Positions 16,950 through 25,682 of a stretch of DNA of 64,000 bases are shown here, in pieces. Position 1 is the stretch's first letter; every line of letters begins with the position of its first letter. Origin of the DNA: Prevotella sp. tc2-28 (lineage in GTDB: Bacteria > Bacteroidota > Bacteroidia > Bacteroidales > Bacteroidaceae); contig NZ_FNRE01000001.1 in NCBI RefSeq assembly GCF_900107705.1, positions 310,001 to 374,000 of the forward strand, written 5' to 3'. Position numbers and translations under genes: made by a program. The notes beneath the pieces are model-generated. The model was given only the letters and a program-made list of their open reading frames with translations, ran no database searches and had not been told where the DNA came from.

Positions 16950-18883
16950 GACGTGTCGCTGTAAATATCGCCCGGCTGGTACTGGCCATCATCCTGATAC
17001 TCTCAGGATTTGTCAAGGCCGTCGATCCGTTGGGCACACAATATAAAATTGCCGACTACCTGGGAGCACTCCATCTGGAGACGTACGTTCCTGATGCTGT
17101 CATGCTGGGCTTTTCTGTCCTGCTGTCAGCTCTCGAGTTCGGTTTGGGAATTTGCCTGTTGTTTGCCATCCGACGCCGAATGGTGTCACGACTGACATTG
17201 CTACTGATGATTCCCATGACACTCCTGACGCTTTGGCTGGCAGTGGCCAACCCCATCAGCGACTGCGGGTGTTTCGGTGATGCCTTTGTGCTCACCAACT
17301 GGCAGACATTTTGGAAAAACGTGGTACTGCTGGCATTAGCCATCATTGTCAGATGCTGGCCACTTGACATGATGCGTTTCGTGTCGAAGTCTAACCAATG
17401 GATAGTGGTCAATTTCTCGGTGCTGTTCATCATATTTGTGTCAGGATGGTCTCTCTATGACCTACCCTACTTCGACTTCCGGCCTTACCATGTAGGCACC
17501 AACCTGCGCCAGGGATGGCATCAGATGCTCGAAGGACAAGAGTCGCCCTACGCAGATTTCTTCATCGAGCGAATAGACAATGGCGAAGATATCACCGATT
17601 CGCTGCTCACCCGTAAGGGATATGCATTCATGTTGGTGTCGCCTCATCTGGAACAGGCAGACGACAGTCAACTGGACCGCATCAATGAACTCTACGAGTA
17701 TGCCGAGTATATGGGATATCCGTTCTTCTGCCTGACAGCAAGTGGTATCAGTGGCATCCACAGTTGGACGGACGTGACAGGAGCGGAATACCACTTTTTC
17801 CAAACTGACGAAACGGTGTTGCGCACCATCGTCCGAAGCAATCCTGGACTATTACTGCTCAAGGATGGTGTCATCATTGGGAAGTGGAGCCACAACAAGT
17901 TACCAGTCATTGACGAGGAGCAACAGGAAAAGCCACTGGAGCAACAGACCATCGGTCATATGCCCGGAGACTCTGTAGCACAGAAGATACTCATCATTCT
18001 CATGTGGTATGTACTTCCGCTGATCATCCTCACGATTGCCGACCGTCTGTGGGCCTGGTCCAAATGGATACGCAAGAAAGAGACAAGTAATCAATTATAT
18101 CAATTTTTTAACAACAAAAAGACAATGAGAAAGAAGATTGTAGCAGGCAACTGGAAGATGAACCTGAACCTGCAAGAAGGTGTAGCGTTAGCCAAAGAGT
18201 TGAACGAGGCTCTGAAGGCCGAGAAGCCCAACTGTGATGTCGTTATTTGCACGCCGTTCATCCACTTGGCATCTGTTGCCAAGGAGCTTGAGGGCAGTGT
18301 TATTGGTCTCGGTGCCGAGAACTGCGCCGACAAGGAGAAGGGTGCTTTCACCGGTGAGGTTAGCGCTGAAATGGTTAAGTCTACTGGTGCACAGTATGTC
18401 ATCCTCGGCCACTCTGAGCGTCGCGAATATTACAAGGAGACTCCCGAGATTCTGAAGGAGAAGGTACAGCTGGCCCTGAAGAACGGGCTGAAGGTGATCT
18501 TCTGCATCGGTGAGACACTGGCAGAGCGTGAGGCCAACAAACAGAATGAAGTAGTTAAGGCAGAACTGGAAGGTAGCGTTTTCAACCTCAGCGAGGCTGA
18601 TTTCCGTCAGATTATCATCGCCTACGAGCCCATCTGGGCCATCGGTACAGGCAAGACCGCTACTGCTGAGCAAGCAGAGGAGATTCATGCTTACATCCGT
18701 TCTATCGTGGCAGAGAAGTACGGCCAGGCCGTAGCCGAGGACACCAGCATCCTGTATGGTGGTAGCTGCAAGGCCAGCAACGCACCTGAGCTGTTCGCCA
18801 AGGCTGACATTGACGGAGGTCTGATTGGCGGTGCATCTCTGAAATGCGCTGACTTCAAGGGCATCATCGACGCGTGGAAATAA
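16946..18883 (+). CDS. DoxX-like membrane protein fused in frame to triosephosphate isomerase
   Basis: One frame of 645 codons runs from a GTG start to the tpiA stop. Residues 1-150 are a DoxX/MauE-like membrane region with four helices and the segments [23 protein letters not shown] and [16 protein letters not shown]. Residues of about 170-370 are a periplasmic or thioredoxin-like part ending in another helix near 350-368. From residue 394 a full triosephosphate isomerase follows. In related genomes these are normally two neighbouring genes. The joining stretch (18085-18124) looks like intergenic A/T-rich sequence, so a real fusion, a lost stop codon or an assembly error are all possible. 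Confidence 0.75.
   Translation: MRRVAVNIARLVLAIILILSGFVKAVDPLGTQYKIADYLGALHLETYVPDAVMLGFSVLLSALEFGLGICLLFAIRRRMVSRLTLLLMIPMTLLTLWLAVANPISDCGCFGDAFVLTNWQTFWKNVVLLALAIIVRCWPLDMMRFVSKSNQWIVVNFSVLFIIFVSGWSLYDLPYFDFRPYHVGTNLRQGWHQMLEGQESPYADFFIERIDNGEDITDSLLTRKGYAFMLVSPHLEQADDSQLDRINELYEYAEYMGYPFFCLTASGISGIHSWTDVTGAEYHFFQTDETVLRTIVRSNPGLLLLKDGVIIGKWSHNKLPVIDEEQQEKPLEQQTIGHMPGDSVAQKILIILMWYVLPLIILTIADRLWAWSKWIRKKETSNQLYQFFNNKKTMRKKIVAGNWKMNLNLQEGVALAKELNEALKAEKPNCDVVICTPFIHLASVAKELEGSVIGLGAENCADKEKGAFTGEVSAEMVKSTGAQYVILGHSERREYYKETPEILKEKVQLALKNGLKVIFCIGETLAEREANKQNEVVKAELEGSVFNLSEADFRQIIIAYEPIWAIGTGKTATAEQAEEIHAYIRSIVAEKYGQAVAEDTSILYGGSCKASNAPELFAKADIDGGLIGGASLKCADFKGIIDAWK
18125..18883 (+). CDS. 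tpiA: Triosephosphate isomerase (as a separate gene from an internal start)
   Basis: From ATG 18125 the frame encodes 252 residues of a complete TIM barrel that interconverts dihydroxyacetone phosphate and glyceraldehyde 3-phosphate. The active-site Lys (AGNWKMN), His (LGHSERRE) and Glu ([14 protein letters not shown]) motifs and the C-terminal YGGSC and GGLIGGASL phosphate-binding loops are present. The A-rich run before this ATG (AACAACAAAAAGACA) resembles ordinary Bacteroidetes start regions, so a free cytosolic enzyme from internal initiation is likely even though the frame is open to the upstream DoxX-like part. The length is normal for TpiA. Confidence 0.85.
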   Translation: MRKKIVAGNWKMNLNLQEGVALAKELNEALKAEKPNCDVVICTPFIHLASVAKELEGSVIGLGAENCADKEKGAFTGEVSAEMVKSTGAQYVILGHSERREYYKETPEILKEKVQLALKNGLKVIFCIGETLAEREANKQNEVVKAELEGSVFNLSEADFRQIIIAYEPIWAIGTGKTATAEQAEEIHAYIRSIVAEKYGQAVAEDTSILYGGSCKASNAPELFAKADIDGGLIGGASLKCADFKGIIDAWK

Positions 18884-19473
18884 TGAGACAACTCATTAGC
18901 ATACTAACTCTGTGTATCGGCATTTCTCTGAATGCCGATGCACAGACTTTTACCCAGCGCATCCAGAAAAGAGTTGCTGGGCAAGGTTCCGTCACCATTC
19001 ATCAAGACTCGGTTATCGACCAGTTGGTGAACACTACACCACTAGGCATTAAGACATCTACCCAAACAAATAAGCCTAGTCAACCAAGTTCAACGAGTCA
19101 AACAAGTCCAACCAGCCAAGCAAATAAAACCACACCAACCAACTCATATAGCCAACCCATTGCATCCATCCCCGATACCGTTGACACCTCGAAGAAAATC
19201 ATACGAGGCTACAAAATCAATGGTTATCGCGTACAAGCCTTTGCAGGTGGCAACTCACGTGCAGACCGCCAGAAAGCCGAACGCATAGGCAACGACATCA
19301 AGAGTCACTATACAAACGTACCCGTATACGTTCATTTTTACTCTCCCAGATGGATTTGCCGTGTAGGCAACTACCGCACTTACGAGGAGGCACACCAGAT
19401 GCTGGTCAGCCTGCGTAATATGGGCTACTCACAAGCCACCATCGTCAAAGGGAAGATTACTGTACAATATTAA
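18883..19473 (+). CDS. Exported SPOR-domain protein
   Basis: A 196-residue protein with a signal peptide ([20 protein letters not shown]), a Ser/Thr/Gln-rich low-complexity linker (about residues 60-95) and a C-terminal SPOR domain (about 110-196: GYRVQAFAGGNSRADRQKAE and VGNYRTYEEAHQML). SPOR domains bind denuded peptidoglycan glycan strands, often at the division septum. The ATG overlaps the tpiA stop by one base (TAATG), and folE follows directly, so it is part of a compact operon. A GTG nine bases upstream is in frame but would not give a better signal peptide. Confidence 0.88.
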   Translation: MRQLISILTLCIGISLNADAQTFTQRIQKRVAGQGSVTIHQDSVIDQLVNTTPLGIKTSTQTNKPSQPSSTSQTSPTSQANKTTPTNSYSQPIASIPDTVDTSKKIIRGYKINGYRVQAFAGGNSRADRQKAERIGNDIKSHYTNVPVYVHFYSPRWICRVGNYRTYEEAHQMLVSLRNMGYSQATIVKGKITVQY

Positions 19474-20055
19474 ATGGAACAAGAAACAACCTACCGAGAA
19501 GGCCTCGACACCTTAGCCGAGCATTACAGGAGCATCCTGACACTGCTGGGTGAAGACACCAGCCGTGAGGGGTTACTGAAGACACCCATGCGTGTAGCGA
19601 AAGCCATGCAGGTGCTTACCCGTGGATATGAGATGGATGCCCACAAGGTACTCACCGATGCCCTGTTCAAGGAAAACTATTCCCAGATGGTCATCGTCAA
19701 GGATATCGATTTCTTCTCACTATGCGAACACCACATGCTCCCCTTCTATGGACGGGTACACGTGGCCTATATCCCCAATGGCTACATTACCGGTCTCAGC
19801 AAGATAGCGCGCGTCGTAGACATATACAGCCATCGGTTACAGGTACAGGAGCGCATGACACTGCAGATTAAAGAAGCCATCGAACAGACCCTGAAGCCCT
19901 TAGGCGTAATGGTGGTTGTCGAGGCACGCCACATGTGCATGCAGATGCGGGGTGTAGAAAAACAGAATAGCATTACCACCACCAGTGACTTCAGCGGAGC
20001 TTTCAACCAAGCTAAGACGCGCCAAGAGTTTATGAATCTTATTCACAACAAATAA
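19474..20055 (+). CDS. folE: GTP cyclohydrolase I
   Basis: FolE turns GTP into dihydroneopterin triphosphate, the first step of folate synthesis. The 193-residue product shows [16 protein letters not shown], the zinc-ligand block [12 protein letters not shown], the second Cys ligand in [10 protein letters not shown], and the QERMTLQI segment. It begins on the base after the SPOR gene stop. The type (FolE, not FolE2) is clear from the CEHH motif. Confidence 0.96.
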   Translation: MEQETTYREGLDTLAEHYRSILTLLGEDTSREGLLKTPMRVAKAMQVLTRGYEMDAHKVLTDALFKENYSQMVIVKDIDFFSLCEHHMLPFYGRVHVAYIPNGYITGLSKIARVVDIYSHRLQVQERMTLQIKEAIEQTLKPLGVMVVVEARHMCMQMRGVEKQNSITTTSDFSGAFNQAKTRQEFMNLIHNK

Positions 20056-20074
20056 CAAAAAACAGAAAATTATT

Positions 20075-20647
20075 ATGGAACAGTTTAACCAAAACACCTA
20101 CAAGAAGCCCAATCTTTTTCAGGAGTTCTATCATAGCTGTCTGGGAAAAGTCGTCATTCTTGCCATTATCATGCTCATTATGGCTATAATAGCTATTATG
20201 TCTGTTCCCTCATACGAAAAGACAATGAGAGAAACTGAGGACAACATCCGTCAGTGTCTGCAAGACAATGACAGCATCAAGGGTGACCTCATCGATGAAA
20301 TTGTCATGAACGTCGGGCGTTCCTTCTCTGAGGCAGATTCCACTCTTGACAACAAAGAACTCTTGGAAGCTTGCTGGGCACATAATAAATTAGAGATTTA
20401 TCGCCATACCTTGTATAGCACCGCCCGTGTACGCAACACCACTCACCCACAGGGCGTTCGTGTTGGAATCGGCATCTTCGGAAAGATATTCTCTACCGTC
20501 TGCTATAGTGACTTGGTACTGAACCTCGGACCCATCCGCAAGAAATACAACCAGCGACTCATTCAGGATGCCGTCATTCCCGACAACTATATCGGCGACA
20601 ACCCCAATCTCAAGCCCTATCACTACAAGGGTAATCCCGACGATTAA
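20075..20647 (+). CDS. Conserved small membrane-anchored protein, function unknown
   Basis: I do not recognise the family with certainty. The 190-residue protein has a short polar start, one strong transmembrane helix (about residues 24-45), and a predicted non-cytoplasmic region of about 145 residues with an acidic first part and a RKKYNQ...Y-x-GNP tail. It follows folE by 19 bp on the same strand and is the last gene before the terminator at 20671, so it probably ends the DUF1599-to-folE operon. Confidence 0.7.
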   Translation: MEQFNQNTYKKPNLFQEFYHSCLGKVVILAIIMLIMAIIAIMSVPSYEKTMRETEDNIRQCLQDNDSIKGDLIDEIVMNVGRSFSEADSTLDNKELLEACWAHNKLEIYRHTLYSTARVRNTTHPQGVRVGIGIFGKIFSTVCYSDLVLNLGPIRKKYNQRLIQDAVIPDNYIGDNPNLKPYHYKGNPDD

Positions 20648-20670
20648 GTCGATACTTCATCTCATAAAAT

Positions 20671-20710
20671 AAAAAAAGAGGATATGTCTATTGACAATCC
20701 TCTTTTTTTT
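20671..20710. terminator. Terminator, ancestral end of both the folE operon and tRNA-Pro
   Basis: The stem AAAAAGAGGAT/ATCCTCTTTTT with a 13-nt loop is flanked by an A-run on one side and a T-run on the other, so it can act in both directions. It directly borders the left att copy. Before island insertion it would also have followed the 3' end of tRNA-Pro. Confidence 0.8.
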
Positions 20711-20723
20711 GTCGGGATTACTG
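20711..20723. repeat. attL core: 13-bp copy of the tRNA-Pro 3' end
   Basis: GTCGGGATTACTG is identical to 42260-42272 inside tRNA-Pro. On the minus strand it reads as the last bases of the T stem plus the acceptor 3' strand and discriminator. The following bases diverge, so this is a displaced copy of the tRNA end, as left by integration into a tRNA gene. Confidence 0.85.
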
Positions 20724-20853
20724 CCCTACTTCGCGCAAAATCCATTTAATTCTATTAAATTCGAGAATTTTCTATATGGTTTAATATCAGTGCGTTACAA
20801 GATATGTTATAGTTCGAACCAAGAAGACGCAATCATACTAATTACAAATTATC

Positions 20854-20874
20854 ACGCCAAAAACACGCCAAAAA
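20854..20874 (+). repeat. Left pair of integrase arm-site-like repeats
   Basis: ACGCCAAAAA occurs at 20854-20863 and 20865-20874, 11 bp apart. The 18-mer ACGCCAAAAACACGCCAA recurs in the same orientation at 42185-42202. The second copy abuts the -33 box of the integrase promoter. Confidence 0.7.
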
Positions 20875-20906
20875 TTTGGTAGTATCCATTGTTTTCCCTA
20901 CTTTTG
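20875..20906 (+). promoter_or_regulatory. Integrase promoter
   Basis: TTTG (20875-20878) and TACTTTTG (20899-20906) are 20 nt apart and lie upstream of the ATG at 20935. The adjoining ACGCCAAAAA repeat suggests that integrase bound to its arm sites would shut off its own promoter. Confidence 0.75.
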
Positions 20907-20934
20907 CAAAAGGAATTTAAAAAACAAGTAGGAT

Positions 20935-22467
20935 ATGGCACAAATAGAACAAAGATTATCAACAAAAGTCCAAAAGGATACAGGAATGTGCGAGGTGCTC
21001 ATTCGTTTCTTTCAAGGCTCCAAGTTCAATCTTAGAGCAAAGAGTGGTGTTTTTGTTTCACCTGAATATTTCGAGTATTACATTGATAGAGCAAAGACAG
21101 AAAGTCTTGGGGTAAAAGTTCCAGGCAATTTGCTTACGGCCACAGAAGAAAAGGCGAAAAAGAGCCATTATGTACTCCGACAAAGTGGCATCATCGTTAT
21201 TAAGCAACGTATAGAGACACCCGAAGTTAAATACCATCGGGAGCAATCAGGCCGTCTTGACAGTCTTAGAAAAGCTATCATAGAGGCTTATGACAACAAC
21301 AAAGACACCAATCTTACAAGCGACTGGCTGCAGTTGGTTGTCGAACGTTTTATGCATCCAGAAAAATATATCGTCAAAGCAGAGAACAAGAAGACATTCT
21401 ACGAATTGACAGAAGAATACATTGAGAAGCGCCATCTGGCATACACCCACGCTAAGGTTTTCCGAGTCTTGATGAGAGAAGTCGCAAGATACGAAGGTTT
21501 TATTCGTGCTACAGACTATAATCGTAGCAATTTCACTTTCGACATTGACACCGTTACAAAAAGCGATATAGAAGATTTCATCGACTATCTCCGCCATGAA
21601 TACACACTATCCATGGAGCACAAGGATTTATTCAAGAAACTGCTTTCAGAATATCCTGCAAGTGTCACAAAAGGCAACTGCAAATTAGAAGACAGGGGTG
21701 AAAACACTGTTATTAAAGGAGCAAAACGACTGAAATCATTGTTCCGTTGGTTCTATGAAGAGGAATATACAAAAAATCGTCCTTTCGATGGTATCAACCT
21801 CGGAACAGAAAAGGTTGGTACTCCATATTATATTACTATAGAGGAAAGAAACAAGATAGCAGAGACGGACTTTGTCGCTGCCTACGAGAATATGTCAGAG
21901 GAAGAAAGAAAAGGTATCGACAAGACCAACCTTGCAGGCTATGGCATACAAAGGGACATTTTTATCTTCCAGTGTTTTGTTGGTTGCCGCGTTGGTGACC
22001 TCTTGACGTTAGGGCCAGGGAATATCATAGATGGTATTCTGGTGTATACACCACACAAGACAAAGGACAATGGCGAACAATCCATGCAAGCGCGTGTCCC
22101 CCTGCATCCCAAGGCTCTTGAATTGGTAAAGAAATACGAAGGAGTCTGCACAAACGGACTACTCTTCCCTTTCATCACTGCCCAGAAATACAATATTGCC
22201 ATCAAAAAGATTTTCAAATTGGCAGGTATCACACGCAATGTTATTATCCGTAACGCTAAGACTGGAGAAAACGAATTGGTACCTATTGACACTGTTGCAT
22301 CAAGTCACTTGGCCCGTCGTACTTTTATCGGAAATGCTTACTTCAAAGTGAGCGATCCTAACCTGATTGGAAAGATGAGCGGCCATGTGGATGGTTCAAG
22401 AGCTTTCAAGCGTTATCGAAACATAGAAGACGAAACTCTTAAGAGCGTCATTGACTTGATAGGATAA
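20935..22467 (+). CDS. int: Tyrosine recombinase (integrase) of the island
   Basis: The 510-residue product has an N-terminal arm-binding part, a core-binding SAM-like domain (about residues 130-260, with the FIDYLRHEY segment) and a catalytic domain. The catalytic residues are visible: Arg352 (FVGCRVGDLL), His458 and Arg461 (SSHLARRTF), His484 (GHVDG) and the nucleophile Tyr494 (FKRYRNI). It is longer than simple XerD-like enzymes and fits integrases of Bacteroides integrative elements. Its place next to the att core and its own promoter with arm-like repeats support a role in insertion and, with a directionality factor, excision. Confidence 0.93.
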   Translation: MAQIEQRLSTKVQKDTGMCEVLIRFFQGSKFNLRAKSGVFVSPEYFEYYIDRAKTESLGVKVPGNLLTATEEKAKKSHYVLRQSGIIVIKQRIETPEVKYHREQSGRLDSLRKAIIEAYDNNKDTNLTSDWLQLVVERFMHPEKYIVKAENKKTFYELTEEYIEKRHLAYTHAKVFRVLMREVARYEGFIRATDYNRSNFTFDIDTVTKSDIEDFIDYLRHEYTLSMEHKDLFKKLLSEYPASVTKGNCKLEDRGENTVIKGAKRLKSLFRWFYEEEYTKNRPFDGINLGTEKVGTPYYITIEERNKIAETDFVAAYENMSEEERKGIDKTNLAGYGIQRDIFIFQCFVGCRVGDLLTLGPGNIIDGILVYTPHKTKDNGEQSMQARVPLHPKALELVKKYEGVCTNGLLFPFITAQKYNIAIKKIFKLAGITRNVIIRNAKTGENELVPIDTVASSHLARRTFIGNAYFKVSDPNLIGKMSGHVDGSRAFKRYRNIEDETLKSVIDLIG

Positions 22468-22523
22468 CTTATGCCAATGGTTAACTATATATAATAAGGT
22501 ATAGTAATTTGAAGTATTTATTG

Positions 22524-22531
22524 TAACTTTG
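22524..22531 (+). promoter_or_regulatory. -7 box very close to the AlbA_2 gene start
   Basis: TAACTTTG ends only 7 nt before the ATG at 22539, so the transcript should have a leader of at most a few bases. No convincing -33 box is seen at the normal distance. Confidence 0.5.
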
Positions 22532-22538
22532 CACGCAA

Positions 22539-24065
22539 ATGATGACAATAGAAGAAATAAGGGCAGGGAAAGAAGGTCAGACGTTTGACCTGAAGAGCAT
22601 ACAAATCGATCCGAAAGCACTGGCGATTCCTATCGTAGCGATGGCCAATGCTGATGGTGGTATGCTGGCAATCGGTATATCTGACAAGACAAGAAGGATA
22701 GAGGGTGTTAACCAACATACTGCTAAGTTGAACGAACTGCTCCGTGTGCCATTTGATTTCTGCAATCCGACTATTCCTGTGACTTGTCGCTATATGGATT
22801 GCACTAACGATGAAGGCAATCCTGATCGTATTCTGCTGATGGATATTCCTGCCAGCCAGTTCCTTCACACAAATCAGGCTGATGAAGCCTATATCCGTGT
22901 GGGTGACAAGAGCCGCAAACTGACATTCGAAGAGCGGATGCAACTGATGTACGACAAAGGCGAACGCTCCTACGAAGATACGGCTGTATATGGCGCAACC
23001 ATTGACGATATCAATATGGATGCCGTTGCTGAATATGCCAAATTGGTAGGTTACAGTAGGTCACCACTTGAATACTTACGAGAGAATAACGGTTTTGTCA
23101 AGACTAACAAGAAAGGCGAAGAGGATGTCAGTGTAGCTTGTATTCTGCTTTTCGGAAAGAACCCTCAGAACTTCTTCCCTCGCAGTCGTACCCGTTTCAT
23201 CCGATACGAAGGTGTTGACGAGAAAGTTGGCGCAGAGATGAATGTCATCAAGGACGTCATCTTTGAGGGAACCATCTTGAACCAGGTCAAGAAGACGATT
23301 GAGTTTATCGAGACTCAGGTTCGCGAGCATACATTCCTGGGACAACATGCTCAATTTGTGACAAAACGTGACTACCCGGAGTTCGTCATTCAAGAGATGA
23401 CGGTCAACGCTTGCTGCCACAGAGCCTACAACATTAAGGGTACAGAGATTCAAATCAAAATGTTCGATGACCGATTGGTATTTGAATCCCCTGGCAAACT
23501 CCCAGGACAGGTAAAACCAAACAACATCAGACATACCCACTTCTCTCGTAATCCTAAGATTGCCGCATTCCTGAAAGCATATCACTTCGTTAAGGAGTTT
23601 GGCGAGGGTTTTGATCGTATCTGCCGTGAACAGGAGGCCAATGGTGCAAATGCTCCTTCTTTCAGGACAGACGAGTTCATCCTGAAAATTACTGTGCCAA
23701 AGGTCACAGAAAACGTGAATGTAAATGTTGCCAAGGTGAATGGAAATGGGCAAAAGGTGGATGAAAGGGTGAATGAAAAGGTGAATGAAAACGATATAAA
23801 GGTTACTGTAAAGGTAAATGCAAATCGTCAAGGGTTGATAGAAAAGTTGATAGAAAAAGCTATCAGCAATCATGATAAGTTGACAGAAAACCGCATTACC
23901 ATACTTGAACTAATGATAGACAATCCATATATATCTGTAGTAGAACTTGCAAAAGCTGTTGGAATTAGCGTTAATTCCATTATGCGTAATATAGATTATA
24001 TGCGCGGCAAATACCTTCGTCGAGTTGGTCCGGATAAAGGCGGTTTTTGGGAGATTATTGAATAG
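22539..24065 (+). CDS. Schlafen-like AlbA_2 domain protein with ATPase-type and winged-helix regions
   Basis: The 508-residue protein begins with an AlbA_2 (Schlafen-type nucleic-acid-binding) domain, seen in EGQTFDLKS and MANADGGMLAIGISD. The middle (about 200-390) resembles the GHKL-type ATP-binding C-terminal part of RecG-like or transcriptional-regulator proteins, with an EMTVNACCHRAYN block, a FDDRLVFESPGKLP block and EFGEGFDRI. A repetitive Val-Asn-Glu/Lys linker (about 390-430) leads to a C-terminal winged helix (ISVVELAKAVGISVNSIMRNIDYM). Proteins of this build act as regulators or in phage defence. It is 18 bp upstream of an unknown gene, likely one transcript. Confidence 0.8.
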   Translation: MMTIEEIRAGKEGQTFDLKSIQIDPKALAIPIVAMANADGGMLAIGISDKTRRIEGVNQHTAKLNELLRVPFDFCNPTIPVTCRYMDCTNDEGNPDRILLMDIPASQFLHTNQADEAYIRVGDKSRKLTFEERMQLMYDKGERSYEDTAVYGATIDDINMDAVAEYAKLVGYSRSPLEYLRENNGFVKTNKKGEEDVSVACILLFGKNPQNFFPRSRTRFIRYEGVDEKVGAEMNVIKDVIFEGTILNQVKKTIEFIETQVREHTFLGQHAQFVTKRDYPEFVIQEMTVNACCHRAYNIKGTEIQIKMFDDRLVFESPGKLPGQVKPNNIRHTHFSRNPKIAAFLKAYHFVKEFGEGFDRICREQEANGANAPSFRTDEFILKITVPKVTENVNVNVAKVNGNGQKVDERVNEKVNENDIKVTVKVNANRQGLIEKLIEKAISNHDKLTENRITILELMIDNPYISVVELAKAVGISVNSIMRNIDYMRGKYLRRVGPDKGGFWEIIE

Positions 24066-24083
24066 ACAAGAAAAAGATTGTAG

Positions 24084-25058
24084 ATGGATAACAAATATAC
24101 ATTTAAAGATTTTCTGGCAGACCTGAAGCAATGGCAGTCAGAGAATTTAGTGGAGTATTATAGATTCCTTGGTCTTTTAGGCCAAGAAGAGTTGCGTATC
24201 ATGAACGTATTCTTTGCGTTAGTCAAGCAGATGTCGTTCCGAGTCCCCCGCCTGGTTGTAGAAGATGACGTTAGAATTCCACATGAGATGGCAGACATCA
24301 TCAAACGTTCCCACACCATAGAAAGAATGATCAATGCTATGGGTTACACAGACCCAGAGCCTTTCTTGATGGCTCTGTTCTATTGGATCTACTTTGACCA
24401 TAGTTATGAATGGATCTATTCAAAGATTAAGAACCCAATTCCTGGCTATAAACTTGGCATTCTCAAACTTCCATTGAATTATATCGCCAACAAATATGTT
24501 GTGAAAAAGAGCTTGGAGGCTGGCGTACGCACAAAAGAAGATTGGAATAGGTTTTGGAATCTCAAAACAGAAATGAAGACACTTCCCTACAATGAAGTGT
24601 TCGAACTTCTACCCAATGAGGAATTGCTGTTAGAGGACGGGAAAACAGATGATATTGAGAAGCTACCAGAACCTATCACTTTGCCCACAAAGGTATATAA
24701 GCCGCTGTCTGAGATTATCAATGTGCCCAACAGGGAAAGCAAGGAAAAGCTCTTGAATAACATCCATGAACTGCTGAAGAAAAAGTCAACAGGCAATGAT
24801 CTTGTCCTACTACTCATCGTATTAAAAGATATCATTATTGCGCCAGCTACCACTCCCGTCATAAGTAATAGACTGCAAATGACAGAGTATAGAGAAGCGC
24901 TGGTCATGGAGTTCCCGGATTTGGCTTTTGTAAAGGCAAGAAATATCCAGTATTATTTCCATACGCTATATCACAGAGATGCTAAAGGCAAACTGGTTAT
25001 TGAGAACTCCTGGTTTACTCAGGAACTAAAGTTTTTTAGGGACGAGTTGCTTAAATAG
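24084..25058 (+). CDS. Unknown protein, partner of the AlbA_2 gene
   Basis: I do not recognise this 324-residue protein. It is mostly helical, without signal peptide or clear membrane span. The N-terminal half is rich in aromatic residues (FKDFLADLKQWQSENLVEYYRF, about residues 8-29, and the ALFYWIYFDHSYEW stretch near 115). A charged linker with ELLPNEELLLEDGK lies near residue 180. It follows the AlbA_2 gene by 18 bp, and no promoter is seen between them, so they probably act together. Base composition is A/T-rich like the rest of the island backbone. Confidence 0.7.
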   Translation: MDNKYTFKDFLADLKQWQSENLVEYYRFLGLLGQEELRIMNVFFALVKQMSFRVPRLVVEDDVRIPHEMADIIKRSHTIERMINAMGYTDPEPFLMALFYWIYFDHSYEWIYSKIKNPIPGYKLGILKLPLNYIANKYVVKKSLEAGVRTKEDWNRFWNLKTEMKTLPYNEVFELLPNEELLLEDGKTDDIEKLPEPITLPTKVYKPLSEIINVPNRESKEKLLNNIHELLKKKSTGNDLVLLLIVLKDIIIAPATTPVISNRLQMTEYREALVMEFPDLAFVKARNIQYYFHTLYHRDAKGKLVIENSWFTQELKFFRDELLK

Positions 25059-25077
25059 CATTGCGTTCTTTGCGTTA

Positions 25078-25103
25078 TTTGCGCTTCTGACTGACAGCGC
25101 AAA
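25078..25103. terminator. Hairpin after the two-gene cargo module
   Basis: TTTGCGCT pairs with AGCGCAAA around a 10-nt loop, 20 bp after the stop codon at 25058. There is no T-run after it, so it is either a weak terminator or an mRNA 3'-end stabiliser. Confidence 0.4.
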
Positions 25104-25144
25104 CATCTGCATTTAATTCACTTAGACGGTATTTAGAAAATTCG

Positions 25145-25181
25145 TACTTTTGCCCCCGATTTGAAATGAATCGAATCGGGG
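25145..25181 (+). promoter_or_regulatory. Promoter with start-site dyad before the HTH gene
   Basis: The -7 box TACTTTTG (25145-25152) is followed at once by the inverted repeat CCCCGATT (25154-25161) and AATCGGGG (25174-25181). The dyad covers the expected transcription start, which suits an operator, possibly for the helix-turn-helix protein encoded next. Confidence 0.5.
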
Positions 25182-25194
25182 ACAAGTCGTTTTT

Positions 25195-25251
25195 ATGCGA
25201 TCATTCCCCACAAACGAATATAAACTTCTAAATATTATAAGGAATGATTAA
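25195..25251 (+). CDS. Possible 18-codon leader peptide
   Basis: An ATG at 25195 opens a frame of 18 codons (MRSFPTNEYKLLNIIRND) whose stop overlaps the first codons of the HTH gene at 25244. The position, between a promoter dyad and the gene, would allow coupling. Nothing else supports it and it may be chance. Confidence 0.2.
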   Translation: MRSFPTNEYKLLNIIRND

Positions 25252-25657
25252 ACCAAATGCTTTTGCAAAGGATGCCGACCAGGTTGGCTACTTTGAACCA
25301 AGTGAAGAAAGTGAGTTGTTTGCAAAGCGACTCGTGTCTGCAATCTCTAAGGGCGGTGACCACATCTCCCTTACTCTAACAGGGAAAGGTGCCATTGCCT
25401 TTGCCCGTGAACTCTCTGAGCGACTTCTGGCTGAAAAATCTCAAAAAGCTGAGAGTAATGTTGACAACCAAGAAGAACTGATTCCAAAAAGCGAGGTCAT
25501 GAAGATGCTGTCGGTAAGTTCTACGACTCTCTGGCTTTGGAACAACAATAAATACCTCCCGCAGATCAATATCGGCCGAAAGGTATTCTATCGCGCAGAG
25601 GATATTCAGAAGCTACGCAAAGGAAATACCAATGAAGATTCTGGTTGTAGTATATAA
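25244..25657 (+). CDS. Helix-turn-helix protein (excisionase/MerR-like domain)
   Basis: The 137-residue protein has an N-terminal unknown part (about 1-75) and a C-terminal HTH_17-like DNA-binding domain: IPKSEVMKMLSVSSTTLWLW, then INIGRKVFYRAEDIQKLR. Such domains occur in excisionases and in small regulators of Bacteroides mobile elements. The location before ParA and primase matches those elements. It may be the directionality factor for excision, or a regulator of the replication-transfer genes. Confidence 0.8.
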   Translation: MIKPNAFAKDADQVGYFEPSEESELFAKRLVSAISKGGDHISLTLTGKGAIAFARELSERLLAEKSQKAESNVDNQEELIPKSEVMKMLSVSSTTLWLWNNNKYLPQINIGRKVFYRAEDIQKLRKGNTNEDSGCSI

Positions 25658-25682
25658 ATGTATAGTATAAAATCATAATCTC

